The notes below the pieces were generated by a model. The model was not told the origin of the DNA. It saw only the letters and a program-made list of their open reading frames with translations, and did no database searches. Made by a program: the position numbers and the translations under genes. From positions 43,149,026 to 43,213,025 of the forward strand of contig NC_060234.1 of NCBI RefSeq assembly GCF_021155775.2: a stretch of DNA of 64,000 bases, read 5' to 3'. Below are positions 42,701 through 55,896 of this stretch, in pieces; positions within the stretch are counted from its first letter, which is position 1; every line of letters starts with the position of its first letter. Source of the stretch: Neodiprion pinetum (lineage: Eukaryota; Arthropoda; Insecta; Hymenoptera; Diprionidae).

Positions 42701-44223
42701 GAAAATGGATTCATGCTCACCCCTTCCAGTTGAGTTACAACGCTCAGGTTTAACACAAATTATTGTGCATTTATTTGGAACCGATTTGGGGTGTAACCCG
42801 TTCGATATTCAAAAATGACCTTTTCAAGGACAACCCTAGTGACTATAGTAAATATTACAATTATTTTCATCGTATTCGAATATATGTACGTGTATTACAA
42901 AGAAATAAATGATTTGGGTAACAATGGTATTTTGACTCAACATTTAAAATCACGAAAAAACAAAAATACAAAGGACATAAAAAATCAGTAAATTTCATAA
43001 AAGCCATTGACTCTCAATTCGGAGTGCGAATAGAAAATTTAATTACTCGTGTGTGAAATTAATCGTCGAATTATCAGTCTGTACTACTGTGACTAATCTA
43101 GAAAATTAATTATATTCACCTGTAATACCTATACAAAAGTAAATCCAAAAATTTTATACGGATAAGGATTGAAAACATGTATTTTTGCAAATACATGGGG
43201 CACGGTGAAAGATGTGAAAGGATCAGAAAATAGACGGGTAGCAACGACGAATATTGAAAAACGCGAAAATCTGTTTCAGAGAAATTTAAAATATAGACAG
43301 GTAAAGTATATACAAAACCAAAATACAGAATCGTTAGAATCATCTGAACGTTCTCTTTGATACGTTGCCGGGTTTCCCCTTGATAATAGAATATTGCATC
43401 ATAACATTCAGAATGTGAATATAGATACGAAAAGCAATTGAATCAACTTAAGTATTTTCATAATGATCCAACGAGCTTCGCTGCAACGCACAATACGAGA
43501 TTTCTTTTGCATTATGAAACAACTGTATGTCATACCGTGCAAATTCTCGGAACTGGATCGAGTACTTCAAATTATATAAGCATACTGCGATGAGAAGAGT
43601 GGATCATTTAGAATGTATTGCGAAACATAAATATTGCATCAGAAACTTGCACTCTTCTTGCATCAGCTTTCGTCGCAACGGTAGAAATCGTGACTTACCA
43701 CCTCATAATACTGCATTTTTGCACTGACCCCGGCGATTATTGCCGATGTCAGTATGAGCAGCACGATCATAAAAATTAGGTGTTCCTTCTTATCGGATGT
43801 CCAATACTCGATCACAAGCCGAATATTGCCGGTTAAGAAGATGAAATAGCTCACAATGGAACATGCATTACACGCCAGTGTAAAATTTGAAACGCTGGGT
43901 GTTTCGTCGACGGCGTTATCATTTGACCTTGCATTATCTGGTTTCTTTCTGGGTGCGAGAGGATTGCTCTCATCGCATGCATTTTGTGGATCAACTACTG
44001 TTAAATTCACGGTACTTTCACTCTCGTTGTTATTGCCGTCTGTGTTCATTGTCATTCCAGTCATATTGAATTTTACAGAGTTATCCAAGTCCTTTTGCTC
44101 GTCTATTTTGAATTGTTGTTGCACGTTCGTTTCTAACTGCTGTTGCACATCTGTTGTAACGGCTCGTAGTACGTCCGTTTTAATCGCTTTTTGTAGGTCC
44201 ATGCCAATTTGCTTATCTGACAT
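39727..44223 (-). CDS. XK-related membrane protein, paralogue C
   Basis: Four exons join in frame: 43699-44223, 40629-40950, 40295-40453 and 39727-40211, giving 496 residues. Exons 2-4 have the same lengths as in paralogue A and share long stretches (for example GARILLIAI and STFLRYCFYY), so A and C derive from a recent duplication. Exon 1 is longer, with a polar, Gln-rich N-terminal cytoplasmic extension (QQQLETNVQQQFKIDEQ) before the first hydrophobic segment. In contrast to paralogue B, it keeps the full set of C-terminal membrane segments. Donor and acceptor sites are standard, with GTAAGTCACG at the end of exon 1 as in A. The scramblase role is inferred from the family. Confidence 0.87.
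40951..43698. other. Intron 1 of XKR paralogue C
   Basis: About 2.7 kb without a recognisable gene. It contains a degenerate tandem repeat of TGAAATCA-like units at about 42110-42360. The short open frames here show no protein character. Confidence 0.5.
42110..42360. repeat. Degenerate short tandem repeat (TGAAATCA-like)
   Basis: Repeated blocks such as CAGTTGAAATCA and CACCCGAAATCAGTTGAAA occur many times with a 10-15-bp spacing and many substitutions. It is non-coding. Confidence 0.75.
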
Positions 44224-46102
44224 GTTGGAGTATGGTAGAATAATCGATCACGGATCAATCTCATATTACACTGTATTACACTGTACTGTACAAACTTTTC
44301 TGATGGTTGCGACGCTCGAAGTGACTCCGAGTTGCAATAAGCCGGTATATATATATCACCAATACTCACGAAGTGAAAAAATATCTCGACAAATAACTCT
44401 CGCAATGATACGCTATCTGGTGTAACGACGTTTCTTCGAAATTCATCCAGAAGCGTCTCACGCAACCGACACAACCAAATGGTTCGCGATCACAAGTTTG
44501 GCGGCGCTAACATTCACGAATACGTAATACTGCAGAATTTATCCGCTAACTCAACATTTCAACATTCTTCGACCGCGATCCAAATTATTTAATTTTCTCC
44601 CAATGAATCAGCGATCACTTCGACCACTCTGGATAATAAAAACACAATTCGCAGTGCTTTCTGACACATGCATCAAACTCTTAATACCTAGAACAGCACT
44701 TATATTCTTAGCTGGAGCGGTCGACTTGAACTACAACATAATCATATGTTTAACCAAGCCAACGCTCTTTAGCATTCTACTGGCTATTTCTACTCGACTC
44801 TAGCTGTGATCAGAAGTAATATCCTCGCACAGAAGTGCTTGCGTAGAACTGCTCATCGCGTTATTTGTCGTAGACTTTCGGTATGCGATCGGCATATTGA
44901 TTATAAAGCACTGTGCTGACCGTACTGCGTCTTAATCTTCATTGAGAGTTATTAATAATTTTAAAAAATTTAACACTAGGCTTGTATTTTAACGAAGTTA
45001 AAGACAGTAAGGTGAATAGTATGGCAAAGGGCGAGAATGGGTTCCAAGGGAACCTCAAAATCGATCGTTCCAGAAAATATAGGTATTTAGATATTTCTGT
45101 AACAATCATTTGAAAAAAATGTATTCTAACAGCCACCGGCATATTACGTCCAACGGAATAAGTATCGGAAGAAATTTTTCATTCATCGATTAACAAATCA
45201 TATACAGATGATTATTCGAATAGATTCTTGACTACAAAGTTCTGTTCAAAGCAGTTCAGTGAATAAAATTGAGTAGCTGAAACAGACAAAAAAATTATAA
45301 TTAGCTTACAATTAGATGGGATAAAATATATAATTTGCAAAAAAGGGGAAAAAATTGATTAGCTGACATAGATAAACGGATGATTAGCAATAACGACGGA
45401 AGTGCCTAAACTGACGAAACCTATGTCGAGCCCACCATATCATTCGCGGCAACAGTCTTTCACTACATTATTTCTACTGATAGATACGCTGCGTAATTAG
45501 ACGAATCCCAGAGAAATACCCTTACCTAAATACGTGCAAACTTACTAACTGACATCATTTACGATAAAATCGATTATTTCTTAATTAAAGTACATACCTT
45601 CTAGTTTCATTCGCTATAATGGTTGGTCTAGTTTTCACTTTCTTCTCAGAGATCAATTAATCGGGTTACTTCATTTGGAGCATCGCTAAATGCGATCAAT
45701 AGTGATACAATGTAGGCTGTCCCTGTAATCAGGTAAGAGAAAACAATATCTGATTACTATTTCACCTTCCAAATTCATACACGGACCATTGGAAATTGAC
45801 GATTGTTTTTATAAAATATAATCAAGGACTGAATAGCAATAAATTTCAACTCAGAGATAAATTTTTTAAATTGAAAGTAAAAGTGGTGTGATAGTATAAT
45901 CGGGAATGATTTTAAATTCATACCTGTTTTTTATTCTACCACAACATTGTGACCTGTTCAGCTTCTGCATTTTGTTTTCCAACATTTATTGCCAGAGATC
46001 AATTGAGATGATCACTAACCTCGATCAATATTGCTGTAGTTTAATTCTGTAATCAGATAAAAGACCACAGCATTTTATTAAAATTTCCTGTCCAAAATCC
46101 AT
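44224..46102. other. Intergenic region, no gene seen
   Basis: AT-rich DNA between the 5' end of XKR paralogue C and the small ORF at 46103. Two weakly similar blocks (about 45650-45780 and 45990-46100) share AGAGATCAATT…CGATCAATA…CTGTAATCAG and suggest an old duplication. Confidence 0.45.
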
Positions 46103-46399
46103 CTACTCAGTATTCAAACAGGTGCAATTGGAGTGTTTTATGTATTGTGTCAAGGCTTGTACAATGTTATCGATTACATAATCGAGTAAAAAATGATCGA
46201 AATGTTTTATATCTGTTCCTTTTTCAATAAATTCATCAGTTCCTCTCGAAAGTAAGTTTTTACTCGTCAGAAAATCAGGCGAGCTGCGCACTAAACAGTC
46301 AAATTTTACTGAATTACCGTTGCACGCGACGTCATGGCAGTCAAGGCGTAAACCCTGAAATCTCTGTAAGATAACGTTATCGGCAACGCGTTTTTGCAT
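46103..46399 (-). CDS. Small hypothetical protein divergent to roadblock
   Basis: 98 codons from an ATG at 46399. The peptide has ordinary globular composition (LRLDCHDVACNG, then DHFLLDYVIDNIVQAL) and no low-complexity bias. I do not recognise it. It starts about 300 bp from the roadblock start on the opposite strand, consistent with a shared bidirectional promoter. It might be a single-exon gene or the last exon of a larger one. Support is only the open frame and composition. Confidence 0.3.
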   Translation of the reverse strand: MQKRVADNVILQRFQGLRLDCHDVACNGNSVKFDCLVRSSPDFLTSKNLLSRGTDEFIEKGTDIKHFDHFLLDYVIDNIVQALTQYIKHSNCTCLNTE

Positions 46400-46694
46400 C
46401 GGTACATAGACAAACCGGTATTACAGAAAGCTATTATATCAGTCTCCTCGGCCATAAAATCATCGTGAAGTATAGAAAACAATCATTAGCCGCGTGGAGC
46501 TTGCCCGTAGTAAATGTATCCGATGCGTTTACGAACACTGGCTATCTTACTACTATGACGTCATCGTAACCTAAGCCATTCTGAAAATATCGACTGGTAA
46601 GACTGCCCGTTGCCTTGGAAATATACCGTAAAGACGGAAGAGTTAACACTGACGTTTAACAGAAAAATTGCGGTTTGAAATTTAATCTGTAAAG

Positions 46695-47161
46695 ATGGTA
46701 CGTCAATATAATTCAATGAGTAAATAAATGATGCATCTATAATAACTTCTTTCTCTACAGGCACAAGAAGTCGAGGAAACCATGAAGCGTATTCAATCCC
46801 ACAAGGGAGTGGTTGGAACGATTGTAGTCAACTCTGAAGGTTAACCATTTCACTGTCTTGTGTATTTTAATTTATTACTGAAAGAACAAAACAAATTCGG
46901 TTACTTCTAAAATCAACTAAAATTATATTAAACGAGATAATGATTGTAGGAATTCCAATAAAATCGACGTTAGACAACACGACAACAATTCAATATGCAG
47001 GGCTGATTAGTCAGCTATCCGACAAAGCTCGTTCAGTGGTACGAGATCTGGATCCCACTAATGATCTCACTTTCTTGCGAATCCGAAGCAAGAAGCATGA
47101 GGTGATGGTCGCCCCGGATAAAGAATTTATACTTATAGTTGTGCAAAATCCTGTCGATTGA
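46695..47161 (+). CDS. robl: Dynein light chain roadblock-type (DYNLRB/robl)
   Basis: 97 residues in three exons: 46695-46697 (only the ATG codon), 46761-46839 and 46950-47161. Roadblock dimers bind the dynein intermediate chain in cytoplasmic dynein. The family pattern is clear: EVEETMKRIQSHKGVVGTIV, then GIPIKSTLDNTTTIQYA, and DLTFLRIRSKKHEVMVAPDK. A first coding exon ending right after the ATG is supported by the donor GTACGT at 46698 and the acceptor CTACAG at 46755-46760. Length is usual for the family. The gene is nested between two XKR genes on the opposite strand. Confidence 0.95.
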
Positions 47162-49425
47162 CAGAATAAATAATTTTTGCATTCTTTTTGCGCCTTGCAT
47201 GCAATTTTGTAATACATAATTTATATGAGCAACACTGCTCTAATTAGATACTAAAAGTTAATTTAACTGAGCACGCTGCTAAAAATTTAATACCGTTCTT
47301 CTCGTCATCTCACATTCTCTACTGCTCTTGTCAAACTGTTGGCACAATTTTAAATAATTTATATACATTAATTGTCCATTATCTATTGTTTATAATTTAT
47401 TTCAATGTAAAAAAATGTTGGTGAATTTAAAATTGTTGAGTGTATGTCGACGATATTTGATATAAATAAAGTTTATTATAAATACATTTGTTGTTATTTG
47501 CGTAATGACTTTGAGTATGTATCAAAACGACATGCACTTACATTAACGATATATTTACAATTCACTAGATTCTTTAAAACTGGGTAGAAAGTAAAGTTTC
47601 GTCAAAATTGACAAATACTTGAGCTTTGAAATGCGATGGAGATACAAATTATAACTGTTTCAACCTTTAAAGTATTCATTCACATTACGATATTGTTCAA
47701 AATGACCTACTATGGCATTTTTTAATATAAGCTGGACTAGATTCTATGTAAATCATTAGTAAAATATCACTCAAGAAAAATAAATCAGATCAACAAAAAA
47801 AAATTATTCAAACACTGAAATGCAGCTGGGTATGATTTTTACCCATATCAATGATTGTACGAATAAGGCATACTTCACAATATTATTAAGAGTTAGCAGG
47901 AACTTGATATTCCAACTATTTATACCATTATTGTAATCACCTCACACAAGAATATTTGTATAATATAAATATATACATGTGTACTGAACGAGCACGTAAG
48001 TCAGCCTTCTACTTAATCTATCAATATTCCACCATCCCATCTTTGTGCCACTTTTTGCAAAAGGATATAATTTTATAACTAGAGCTTACTAGAAGAAGTC
48101 TTAGGTTTGCATGTTTTTATGGGCTTCAAAGATAAAATTCTTAAAAAATAATTCTTAAATAATGTATGTGTAATAGCAGAAAGAATCTAATTAGAGCCAC
48201 CCTATATATTTATATCAGAACATATGTCACGTTGTAGATTCAAATACCGTAAATTCGATTTACTGTAAAGTGAGAGCGCTTCAATTTTTGAAGTTAATTT
48301 TCTAGGTGTTCACGACCTTTTGAAAACTAAATCCTTCTTCAATCCAATTATCATCCAATCAAGTTATGTAATATCAATCATTTGGACATATTGTTCGATT
48401 GTGAGATTAAACTTCATTGGAGTTCAAGAAGAAGATTGATGGCAACTAGGTATACTTGTTTCACCATATCTTTCTGCAACCAAATTTCGAAATGATTTGA
48501 TGGATGAGTTGCGATGGTACTAAAACTAAATCGCATTATAATCCATGCGTTTGCTGGGACATGTATTACTGGCGATACATGCCCTGTCTAATAGTAAATA
48601 ATATACAATCTAAAATACGCTGCAGCAAACGTATTAAATAATACAATAAGGTAACAAGAGATTCTTTAATAATACTACTGCTGCTGTAGCGGCCAATAGC
48701 GGCGATGATCTGTTTTCCTTGTTAGACATTCAGAACGTATCACACAAAAAATCCCCATCTCTTTCCGTTAATAAATTCTTCAATAATATAGTACATCAGT
48801 ATAGTGAGTAAATTACTAGTTTTTAAAGTATACATATATAAAACTACATTTAATTTAAAACTACATTTCACTACCTCAGGAAGCCATTCTGCAACCTTTT
48901 TCATCAACTAGTATTTGTTCGCGGGGTTTTGGTTTGTTCGAAAGAAATTTTTTTTCATGAGTCAAAATGATCCGTGCTGAACGTCCTGAATATCAATCGT
49001 TATGAAAGGAATAAGTACTTGCTAGGAAATTTAGAATGCCGTAGCTCTAGCAAATGCGAAACGTGATAGATGGGCATATCACAGACGTGCAAATTTTATA
49101 ACCTGACAAAAAAACAAAAAAGAAATTCTATGTTTGAAATATTTACTATATAAATAGGTAATTACTAGGAAATTTAGAATGCTGCAGCTCCAGCAAATGT
49201 AGAACGTGATAAATGGGCATATCACAGACTTGCAAATTTTATGATAATCTGATGAGCAAACAAAAAAAAAAAAAACATTCTATGTTTGACAGATGTACAT
49301 AGTCATGTGTTTAGATAGAGAGAAATAGAGATTTTCGAAGCGTGGAGTATACATGTTATTTCAAATAAATTGCATGGTACAAAAAATAAGATCGATGAGA
49401 AATGAACGCTACTACGAATAATGTG
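47162..49425. other. Intergenic region, no gene seen
   Basis: 2.2 kb of AT-rich DNA between the convergent roadblock and XKR paralogue D genes. Apart from the roadblock 3' untranslated region (AATAAA near 47164 and 47464) and a duplicated block at 49010-49300, nothing stands out. Confidence 0.5.
49010..49300. repeat. 143-bp tandem duplication
   Basis: AGGAAATTTAGAATGC occurs at 49024 and 49167, followed in both copies by similar sequence (AACGTGATA-ATGGGCATATC, then CAAATTTTAT and an A-rich stretch ending ATTCTATGTTTGA). It is non-coding. Confidence 0.85.
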
Positions 49426-51460
49426 TCAACTGACTGCAGTGACTTGTTCAGGGGGGGAATTTTTGCGTTTAGTTGTGGGGTGAAAATACACGTAGTAAAG
49501 AATCATGGCTGCGATACCTATACAAAATGGTACAGTACAAAGAACTATCAAAAATTCGAAATACCAACGATCTCGGAGCTTCTGATTGGCTTCCGTAGCC
49601 CATAAAGCTGCGGCAGCCCCGTTCTCTACGGAGCATAATGCATAGTAAAATAAGTGTCTGACAAAAGTATGACCATCGGTTGGATTCAGGTATGTGAATA
49701 CATAAACGGTGCCAAGCACAGCAGCAAAAAGTGCAGATCTTATTCTCTCGAGTACTGTCAATGGGGAGAGTGGCGAGTTATTTACGTCACGGCAAAATTC
49801 TGCTGCTCCGCCAGGCTCTGCAGCCAACCAGGTAGTCATGATTGCCCAATGACAAGCACAGGCTAGCCCTGTGTATAAGGGCTGCATGCTTGCAACAACG
49901 CTGATCGACAAGATGCGTGACACTGCAAATAGAATTGAAGAAATGTTAGAATTGCGATTTTTACGACTTCATGCTTCAAAACTAGTATTTTTAATTACAT
50001 ATTTGCGTAAAATGTATAACAAAATATTAATAATTAATGTTTTTCCTATGTCCCTCAGTTATTGTTTACCCGAACAAATGCACACGACTATTTACAGCAG
50101 ATCTTTCGTCATCTCTATGAATTTTGTTCTACATTTCTCACCCTCTATATTGCAAAATAAATCACAAGAATGACACAAAATTTACATCATAAACTCAATG
50201 GACACATATTTTGAAAGTATATCAAACTAACGAAAACAGAAATGGAGAACAAAGAACTGTCCAATAATATTCTTTCACTGATTTTTAATATTTGTATTGA
50301 AAAAGACTTTCAGAGTTCATTTCATCCACCCACATTCTCTCTCAACCGTCATTAATTTATGAAATCATTTTTACCAGTAACACAGAAATGCCACAAGAAT
50401 TGAAGAATTGTTCCAACAAGGTCAATGTTTGGTTTGTCATGTTGAGCCAAACGGATTGTTCGATGATAACTCGCCATAGACCAACCCATGCTCACAAGGG
50501 AGCTGCATACGCTGCCTATCTGCAACACTGCAGATTTGAAAAAAAAATAAGAATCAAATATAATCCCAAGTGTAGTATGAAAAAATGTAAGTATGATGAA
50601 AAAAGTACATCTTGAATAAATGATACATCGATGCTACATCTCTGCACGATATGTATCTATACGTACATTGAAAAGTCAATTCAGATAAATCATCGTCTTT
50701 AAGCAGAATGGTAAGTTGAAGGATTTGCTGAGGTGCAGCCTCGAGGAAACATTCGAAAACTCTGAGCAGTGCAACATTCTGATCTTCCTTAATCATTTTC
50801 AGATAATATCGCCGTTGTCCGACTAGGTCCCCAGCTTTTTTGCACCTTCGTGCTTTCATCGCATATCTAAGACTATCCCAGTAGCGGAGAACTGGAGCAA
50901 ATTGAAACAAAAGCACCAAAATGCACCATGTCTTTCTCCTTGCAGCCCTAGTTGTTGCCGTTATCATACCACCTTGCTTTCCATCCTCGTTGACAGGGAT
51001 TAGGCCGAGCTATAAATAAACATAAGAATAAATAACAGATTTTTGGAGACGAATGGTAGACCGTATATGCAGCTATATCCACCTGGCGGTCCTGGTAATT
51101 TATTCTGAAGCTGATGAACGTATTTACAAATGTCGGAAAAATTATGAACACGACAGTCCAAGCAAAATACGTTATCTTGTTATAGATCAGATATCGAGCC
51201 GCTAAGTTGATGTCAGCTCCGATATCGAAAATATGGGTAACGATAGAGAAACTCAGAAATATTATATCCCAACGTGTTACACTGGCACTTTCATCTGGTC
51301 GGTCGGTTTCATCGTCATACTCAATGCAACTCTCTGGATTGTCAGTGTTCTCAGCGCAGTTGTTGCCTAACCTCCCTCGCAAACTTTCCACACCTTCATG
51401 TGTCCTCCTGGCTTCATGGATGCGCACCGGTGATAGCATGTTCAAATGAATTCCACGCAT
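49426..51460 (-). CDS. XK-related membrane protein, paralogue D (most canonical copy)
   Basis: Four exons join in frame: 51083-51460, 50667-51009, 50375-50527 and 49426-49922, giving 456 residues. This copy matches the XKR family best: ARRKTWCILVLLFQFAPVLRY, then ALLRVFECFLEAAPQQILQL in exon 2, SMGWSMASYHRTIRLAQHDK in exon 3, and HTFVRHLFYYAL in exon 4. Several membrane segments are visible, and the C-terminal tail is short and polar. It probably represents the ancestral gene from which A-C were copied. I see no evident caspase site, but cannot exclude one in the Asp/Glu-rich N-terminus. Phospholipid scrambling is inferred from the family. Confidence 0.92.
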
Positions 51461-53169
51461 TTGTTCGAATTATATTAATATATTTATAGTTGCTAGAAAA
51501 AAGAGTTGCACTGAAATTACCCTGAATACCAGACGTTTCGCTTTTAGCTAGCCACCCCTTTTTCCGACTTCTACGCCCCCCCTCCCGCACGTTTTGCCAG
51601 AGGCGACATATTACTGCGACAGATCAAAATTAGATCGAAAAAATGTCAAGGTCTTTAAACTTTGAAGCGTCTCCGCGTGGACTCTTTTGACAATCATTTT
51701 ACACCAGCATCGGTATTACGTATCCGCGAAAAAGTATAATTTCGTTCGATGTTTTTTAGTTTGCTTCCAGCCAACAAAATGGTGAAAATTGCAATAAATC
51801 ATCTTGTCAAAGCACTGATACCACCCTGTCATCTCGTTATACTCATTATTTAACCACAATACACACCAATGCAACCAGTGAAAATATGTATGCCATTGGC
51901 AATATAACTATATCAGTGCCTACGGCGTATGAAATTATTTTGTGCCATTCGTGCCAGCTACGTCACGCAACTCTCATGCTACCCCATTCTTATCATTAGC
52001 TAGCTGATTTATCGGTTCAATGAAAATTAAAATCGGTCTGTCTCTTCTAAGCACTTTCCAATGGCCAAAGAAAATTAATGTGTTTTATACCAATTCAATC
52101 TAATTCTAAGTCCTTAGGTAATATTCTTTATACTTTTCCCATGTATTTTATTATAAAGTGGAAGATTTCAAGGACAAAGAGTGCAATTGCTATATAAAAC
52201 CAATTGATTCGTATCAACGTGTATCTGAACATTTTGCTTGAAACTTACAGACTTATCTTTTACGGAATGACCATTCGAACGGTTCGGCAACCCTGTTTGA
52301 GTCAGATAGGAATCATGCGAGAATATCACATCGTATGTTGCCTTCATAGGATCAGAAAATCTAACAGAGAATTTATGGTCGTGCCTGTTAGAATGTTACG
52401 TGACTTTACATCTATTGAATGCCCCGTGCACGTTTGCACCGTAGTTGGCATACATTTGCATGATTTTCGATCTGATCGTGCATGAACTCATTGCTAAAAT
52501 CGTTATATGAACTTACACCCTTATTCATAGTCCTTCCTTGAGGAACAAGGATTCCTTGTTCGTGAAACGTGAAATGAGGAACAAGGAATCCTTGTTTCTC
52601 AAGGAAGGACTATGAATACGGGTGTAAGGCTCGCCGAAAGTGTGGGCTAGATGAGCCTGAATACGGTTAATATAGAAGTTTCCTGCAATTACCAACTATT
52701 CTCTCTCACCGACCCATTAACGTTGACTTCAGACGGTTAACATGCCAACATTCCTAATCTACGTTTTCATACCAAATAATGAAGTTTAGTTACTTGTCTT
52801 GAAATATTTATTTCGTCTATGCCCAAGTCAATGTTCGGTATTATAAGTCACATAAACGGATAGAAACCAAGATAGGCTCGTCGTATACTCTATTAAATTT
52901 AGATAAAATGTTACATGGCCAGCAATGAAGGTGGAACTGATACTTCAGAAAGCCCTTGAATATCCCAATTAAGAGAAACTAAACGTTTCGCCGTGCATGT
53001 TACAGAACAATGGATCGATTCGTTGAAAAATAAAAATTCCGTGGTTAGAAACATGACAACTGCGACTCCCTGTTGATGACGGCTCGGTCTTAGAGCTGTC
53101 AAGGTGTAAAAAACGAGAGTGATAAATATTTAGAGTCAGACTTAATAAAGACTGTACTGTAATAAAACA
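51461..53169. other. Intergenic region with hairpin element
   Basis: No convincing gene between the 5' end of XKR paralogue D and syntaxin-16. It contains the 117-bp hairpin at 52512-52628. The open frame at 52204-52485 has no recognisable family. Confidence 0.45.
52512..52628. mobile_element. 117-bp perfect-like hairpin (MITE-type)
   Basis: CTTACACCC at the left end pairs with GGGTGTAAG at the right end. Inward, ATTCATAGTCCTTCCTTGAG pairs with its inverted copy, and AACAAGGATTCCTTGTT is itself nearly palindromic and is repeated in inverted form. The centre is short. Arms this well matched suggest a young foldback/MITE insertion. Confidence 0.85.
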
Positions 53170-55142
53170 ATGGCGACTCGAAGTTTAACAGAACCTTTTA
53201 TTCTTATGCGTAACAATGCATCACAGACTCGACACATATACTCTGAACAAGTAAGAAAATTTTCGTTAATTCATTTACTGATGTTAGCCCACAGTAATTT
53301 CTTCAAACTTGGTTTGATTAACCATATGCCAATTGACAGCAAATCATCATGCGATAATTACTATTTTAACACAGAATTTGTCGGACAGAATGGCTCTTGT
53401 AGCCCCGGAATCAATGACTGGAGGTGACGTCGAGCTAGGGGGTTTGAATTTGGCTGGAGATGCACCACCTGCATGGTCTGATGCTCTGGAAGAAACCCAA
53501 TACATCCTTAGTAGACTGCGAGCAAAGCTTGCTGAATTAAAGGAACTTCATGCAAAGCATTTGACCAGGCCAACGTTGGATGACACGTCTCAGGTATGAC
53601 TGGAGCTGGCATAAGGCTCTAGTCAATTCATATTGAAATGTAAATGGAATATCTAAGTATCAGCATATTATTTGCCTTCCACCTTTTTCCGCCTCTTGTA
53701 ATATATTATTGCCTGAAATAGATTTCAGCGAATAATCATGTTCTTTTCAAATGAAAAAAATTAATGTCAGGGGATTTTAAATGTAAATATTTGTAATAAA
53801 TAGCTCTATTGAAAAAAGTTGAGCATAATTTTGTATGGCATGTGCAGGAAGAAAGGCAGATGGAGCAATTGACCAGAGAGATGGGAAGAGCATTTACAAG
53901 TGGCCATCGGCAAGTGCAACTTATCAAGACAGCTGCCAGACAAGAAAGTAGAGCAAGTGAACGTCGACTTGCAGCCAGTGCCGCAGTAGCTCTTTCCACT
54001 GCTCTCCAGGAGCTGGGGTTATCCTATCGAGCTGCGCAAAGCCACTACTTACAGCGTACTATCACTATTGATATAATTTTATCATCTGTTCAGCCAGAAT
54101 CCTAAACCTGAAGATGTACATAACACTGTGTTAAAATTAAACTAAAAGTCACGATGTTCCAAGTCAAGTAAAAATTGTTATGTTCAAGTTTGATAAAAGT
54201 CAGAATCTTATTCATTACTAAAATGCTGGGGGAGAAAACATAAAAGAAATAGGTTCAAAAGATCTCTGTTCAGTGATGCATGCTCCATTTTATCGATTTT
54301 ACTTTTATTCACTCAATGCAACTGCAGTTCTCTCTTGGGCAAATTGACATTGATATGTCTATATATTTTTATCTAGGTTTGATCGCATCTAAAAGAAAAA
54401 CTCAAATTTATGTCAGTTAAGATCGTGGCTTTGTTTAAATATCTGAAGGCTGAAACACAGAATCCGATTCACAACATAATCGTGTAAAGATTATTCAATC
54501 GTCATCCAGGCTTTATCTAAATGTAATCCATGTTAATGACAGAATTGAATTCGAGAGAAGAAAGAAGTCGGCAGTACTTTGAGGAAGATCAAGAGTTTGT
54601 TTCTGTTGAACCATCGGATTCATGGGCAACAGATTTAAAGTTTGCTCAGGTTGGTGGAAGTAACTATGAACAACAACACGAACGGCAGTTGCAGCAAGAG
54701 GTCCTTTTGGAATTTGATGACGAAGAGCGGACCAGAGAAGCAATGATAAGAGAACAAGAAGTCGGACATATTGTACAGAGCATATCTGATCTAAATCATA
54801 TATTTAAGGTAGAGATTTACCATGAAGTTATTTCCTTGCTTCAATACAACAATACTTGTAGATTTTTGATACAACCAAATAAAACAAACCAATGGACAAT
54901 CGTTACTAACAATCTGCTTATGATTTTTGTAGGACCTGGCACACATGGTTCAGGATCAAGGTAGCGTATTAGACCGAATTGACTACAACGTTGAACAGAC
55001 ACAGATACAAGTGCAAGAGGGTTATAAGCAATTAAAAAAAGCTGATACGTACCAAAGAGCGAATCGCAAATTATACTGTATTATGGTGCTAACAATTAGT
55101 ATAATATTCCTCAGCTTCCTCTTTGTTATATTCAAAACCTAG
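53170..55142 (+). CDS. Syx16: Syntaxin-16 (t-SNARE)
   Basis: 327 residues in five exons: 53170-53250, 53375-53593, 53848-54055, 54543-54808 and 54933-55142, all in frame. Syntaxin-16 is the Qa-SNARE of endosome-to-trans-Golgi retrieval. The start MATRSLTEPFILMRNNA is the conserved N-terminal peptide region. The Habc region follows. The SNARE motif runs from about residue 235 (EQEVGHIVQSISDLNHIFKDLAHMV, split by the last intron) to the membrane anchor (LYCIMVLTISIIFLSFLFVI) at the C-terminus. Length is usual. The gene is followed by TCAIM on the same strand, about 750 bp away. Confidence 0.95.
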
Positions 55143-55896
55143 TACAATTGTATTAATAATATCACTGAATTAAGTAATTATCGTCCCATGGTTATTTAAT
55201 TAATTAATCACTACAATGTCGAATTTATCCATAGGCAATTCATGTGTATGTATGTTCGTACCTATGTACAAGTATAATAATGATATGTAATGCTGACAGC
55301 TAATAAATTATCAACTATTTATTTAAATGAATATAACCAGTTACTTGGCGTCATTGTGCTGCTCGCTGAAATGAAAATAAAAGTTGTGGAATTTCAAGTA
55401 TCCACCAATCAGATGTAACATATCCTAATCAACCTAACCTTACATCTACAGAAAATATGCATGACTGCTGTGTGTTAGAGGCTTGAGCCAAGTTCGAAGT
55501 TTCATCTTGGTGATGACGCTGTATCAGTTACTGTATTTTCAAACGAATCACCGGTACTAAAAATTCTACGGGATTAAAGGTAGGGTGTATTCCGTTGTGT
55601 TCCGAGATAAGCTGCCGGTCCTAAAAATTTCTGAAGACTGAGAGAGAGCTCAGGAAAAATCGGGTAGAGCAAGAGAGATAAAGACAGCAAGCTGAGTTCA
55701 GAACACAACACATTTTATTATCCTTTCACGTTCGTTGTTCAAGGTAACGTGACGTACGCGACGATTCGTGTTCCGTAGATTTTCGAAAATATTCAATAGT
55801 GTACTAGATAATTATCCTAGGAATAAATACAGAGTGCACCACAGAGTTCACTGAAACATGAAAATATTAAGAAACTAGCAGAATTTATTACTCAAG
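55143..55896. other. Spacer between syntaxin-16 and TCAIM
   Basis: AT-rich 3' untranslated and promoter sequence. No gene seen. Confidence 0.5.
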
